From: Gemmatimonadota bacterium
GTDB lineage: Bacteria > Latescibacterota > UBA2968 > UBA8231
Length of the DNA stretch: 64,000 nucleotides
Assembly: GCA_018673255.1 (NCBI GenBank)
Contig: JABHDC010000254.1
Coordinates: 1-64,000 of the forward strand
Reading direction: 5' to 3'
The notes under the pieces are model-generated. The model did no database searches, was not told where the DNA came from, and saw only the letters and a list, made by a program, of their open reading frames with translations. This document shows positions 62,738 through 64,000 of this stretch, piece by piece. Each line of letters opens with the position of its first letter. Position 1 is the first letter of the stretch. Made by a program: the position numbers and the translations under genes.

Positions 62738-64000
62738 GTGTCAACGGCAGCAGACATCGAACAAACGGCGGCACTGGCAGTCGCTGCGCAGGGTGGCAAC
62801 GAGGCGGCCTTCACGCAACTCGTGGATCGTCACAAGGACGCGGTCTTCGCGATCGCCATGGCGCGGACGGGTGACTTCGATGTGGCTCGTGACATTGCCC
62901 AGGAAGCCTTCGTACGGGCCTATGTCGGACTCGGTGGTTTGCACGAACCGGAGCGCTTTTCGGGTTGGCTGCGAACGATTGTCGAGAATCGGTGCCGCAC
63001 CTGGGTGGATCGTCGTCAGCGACAGCCGCCGAGGGAGAGTTTCGACTCGACGGCACACCACCTGGCGTCCAGCGACGCACCCGATCGTGATCTGGAGCGT
63101 GCCGAACGTCGGCGGGTTGTCCGCGATGCGATCGAGCGCCTCGCACCCGATACCCGGGAAACCGTCGTCCTCCACTATCTGGAGGGTGTATCGACCCCAC
63201 AATTGGCGACACTGCTTGGAATCTCCGAGCCGGCTGTTCGTCAGCGTCTGCGACGCGGACGCGAGCAGATGCGAGATGAGGTGAGTCACATGATTGATGA
63301 AACGCTGCGGGAAGAGTCGCCGGATGATGCCTTCACCGCTGAGATCGAGAAACTTCTCACCCGCAGCCGGGCCCGATTCGGGACGATCCATTACCGGGAT
63401 GCGGTGACGGATCTGGAACGCGTCGCTGAACTGCAGCCCGCCGAACCTGCTGTCGCCATGTTGCTGGCCGATGCGTATACCTTCGCGCGATCGCCGCAGG
63501 ATCTGGCCGAGAATCCGCGTGACGCAGAGCGCGCCGTGGCCATCCTCGAGGACGCGATCGAGACCACGTCAGAGGCCAATGATCGGCATGTCCTGCAGTT
63601 GAAGGCCGCCTCCCTGCGTGCCAGTCTGGCCCTGGGAGATGAGACCGGCGCGTCGATGTTGCAGGTCGTGACCCAGACGCGTGACCTGCTCAAGCAAGTT
63701 GACGGTACGAGTCTGGAGCCGATCGGCCTGATGGAGTTGGCACGGCGTTGCATCTTCTCCGGTCAGCCGGCCGAGGCCCAGAAGTTGTACGAGCGGCTCG
63801 GTAAGGATGATCGTTGGCAGAGCCTGGTCCTGTCTGAGATGGGACTGGTCTGTGCTGCCAGTGGAGATGAGCGCGGTGCGACCAGGACTTTCGAGACGGC
63901 CATCGCTTCCACGACACCGCAGAGTATGGCTGCCCTCAATGAGGCATACCGGGATGCACTGGGAGAGCGCTACTGGTCCTTCTGGGCAACCGTCGAGACC
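62738..64000 (+). CDS. ECF sigma factor with C-terminal TPR-like extension (3' end outside window)
   Basis: This frame is open from GTG 62738 through the last base, giving 421 residues without a stop. Residues about 20-85 are sigma region 2 (VDRHKDAVFAIAMARTGD, ARDIAQEAFVRAYVGL, ERFSGWLRTIVENRCRTW). About 120-175 is region 4, with LAPDTRETVVLHYLEGVS and then TPQLATLLGISEPAVRQRLRRGREQM. The rest is helical, with repeat-like stretches (VTDLERVAELQPAEPAVAMLLADAY, GQPAEAQKLYERLGKDD) resembling TPR. ECF sigmas are usually about 190 residues; a C-terminal extension is known in some subfamilies and can act as a built-in sensor. GAGGA precedes the start. No anti-sigma gene is visible in the window. 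Confidence 0.88.
   Translation, partial: MSTAADIEQTAALAVAAQGGNEAAFTQLVDRHKDAVFAIAMARTGDFDVARDIAQEAFVRAYVGLGGLHEPERFSGWLRTIVENRCRTWVDRRQRQPPRESFDSTAHHLASSDAPDRDLERAERRRVVRDAIERLAPDTRETVVLHYLEGVSTPQLATLLGISEPAVRQRLRRGREQMRDEVSHMIDETLREESPDDAFTAEIEKLLTRSRARFGTIHYRDAVTDLERVAELQPAEPAVAMLLADAYTFARSPQDLAENPRDAERAVAILEDAIETTSEANDRHVLQLKAASLRASLALGDETGASMLQVVTQTRDLLKQVDGTSLEPIGLMELARRCIFSGQPAEAQKLYERLGKDDRWQSLVLSEMGLVCAASGDERGATRTFETAIASTTPQSMAALNEAYRDALGERYWSFWATVET

Overview
The window is about 62-63% GC and densely coded. It reads as a bacterial chromosome segment rather than phage or plasmid: I found no integrase, transposase, phage structural gene, rRNA or CRISPR array. The gene mix (PhyH/TauD oxygenases, type I sulfatases, mandelate-racemase and Gfo/Idh enzymes, URO-D-like protein, CRTAC1-type FG-GAP protein, multihaem cytochromes, an SSS symporter) is typical of environmental degraders such as Latescibacterota, Poribacteria or Planctomycetes-like lineages. 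That placement is inferred from gene content, not computed.

Layout. (1) 1-11.9 kb: two pilin-like genes, then a chemosensory locus. It holds a CheY receiver fused to an FKBP domain, two chemoreceptors (one with a haem-binding CxxCH sensor), a long hybrid CheA with two CheW-like domains and a receiver, CheW, and a receiver-CheB-CheR fusion. (2) 11.9-14.1 kb: thyA and pheA on the minus strand, then tRNA-Cys and tRNA-Leu. (3) 14.1-36.1 kb: a catabolic region with a TauD oxygenase/amidase pair, an oligogalacturonate-lyase-like propeller, an aldo-keto-reductase-like barrel, an HD hydrolase, a sugar-acid dehydratase/lactonase pair, an SMP-30 lactonase, two sulfatases, oxidoreductases, a CocE hydrolase, and a six-gene run with three PhyH proteins, a DapA-like lyase and an SSS symporter. 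A fourth PhyH gene follows.

(4) 36.2-50.2 kb: an RhlE-type helicase with an attenuator-like leader, a SelA-fold PLP enzyme, small cysteine-rich proteins, a DedA-family protein, a lipoprotein with HEQIH, a PhyH-HEAT fusion, a URO-D-like protein followed by a YcaQ/AlkX-like gene broken by an in-frame TGA, a galacturonokinase-like GHMP kinase, and a hydantoinase-A/Gfo-Idh pair. (5) 50.4-61.1 kb: eight genes on the plus strand whose stops and starts touch or overlap throughout. They encode exported FG-GAP and beta-propeller proteins, three c-type haem proteins with seven CxxCH motifs in total, two periplasmic substrate-binding proteins without a permease, and a RidA-like protein with repeated domains. 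This is the strongest candidate for an undescribed system. (6) 61.2-64 kb: a glycoside-hydrolase-like barrel and an ECF sigma factor with a C-terminal helical-repeat extension that runs off the window end.

How the parts may fit: the chemosensory genes could steer pilus-driven movement because pilin-like genes lie next to them. The middle region looks built to demethylate, hydroxylate, desulfate and hydrolyse sulfated or uronic-acid-rich polymers and small organics. The tail operon looks like an envelope electron-transfer and ligand-sensing module. These roles are inferences from domains and layout; no substrate is shown by the sequence.
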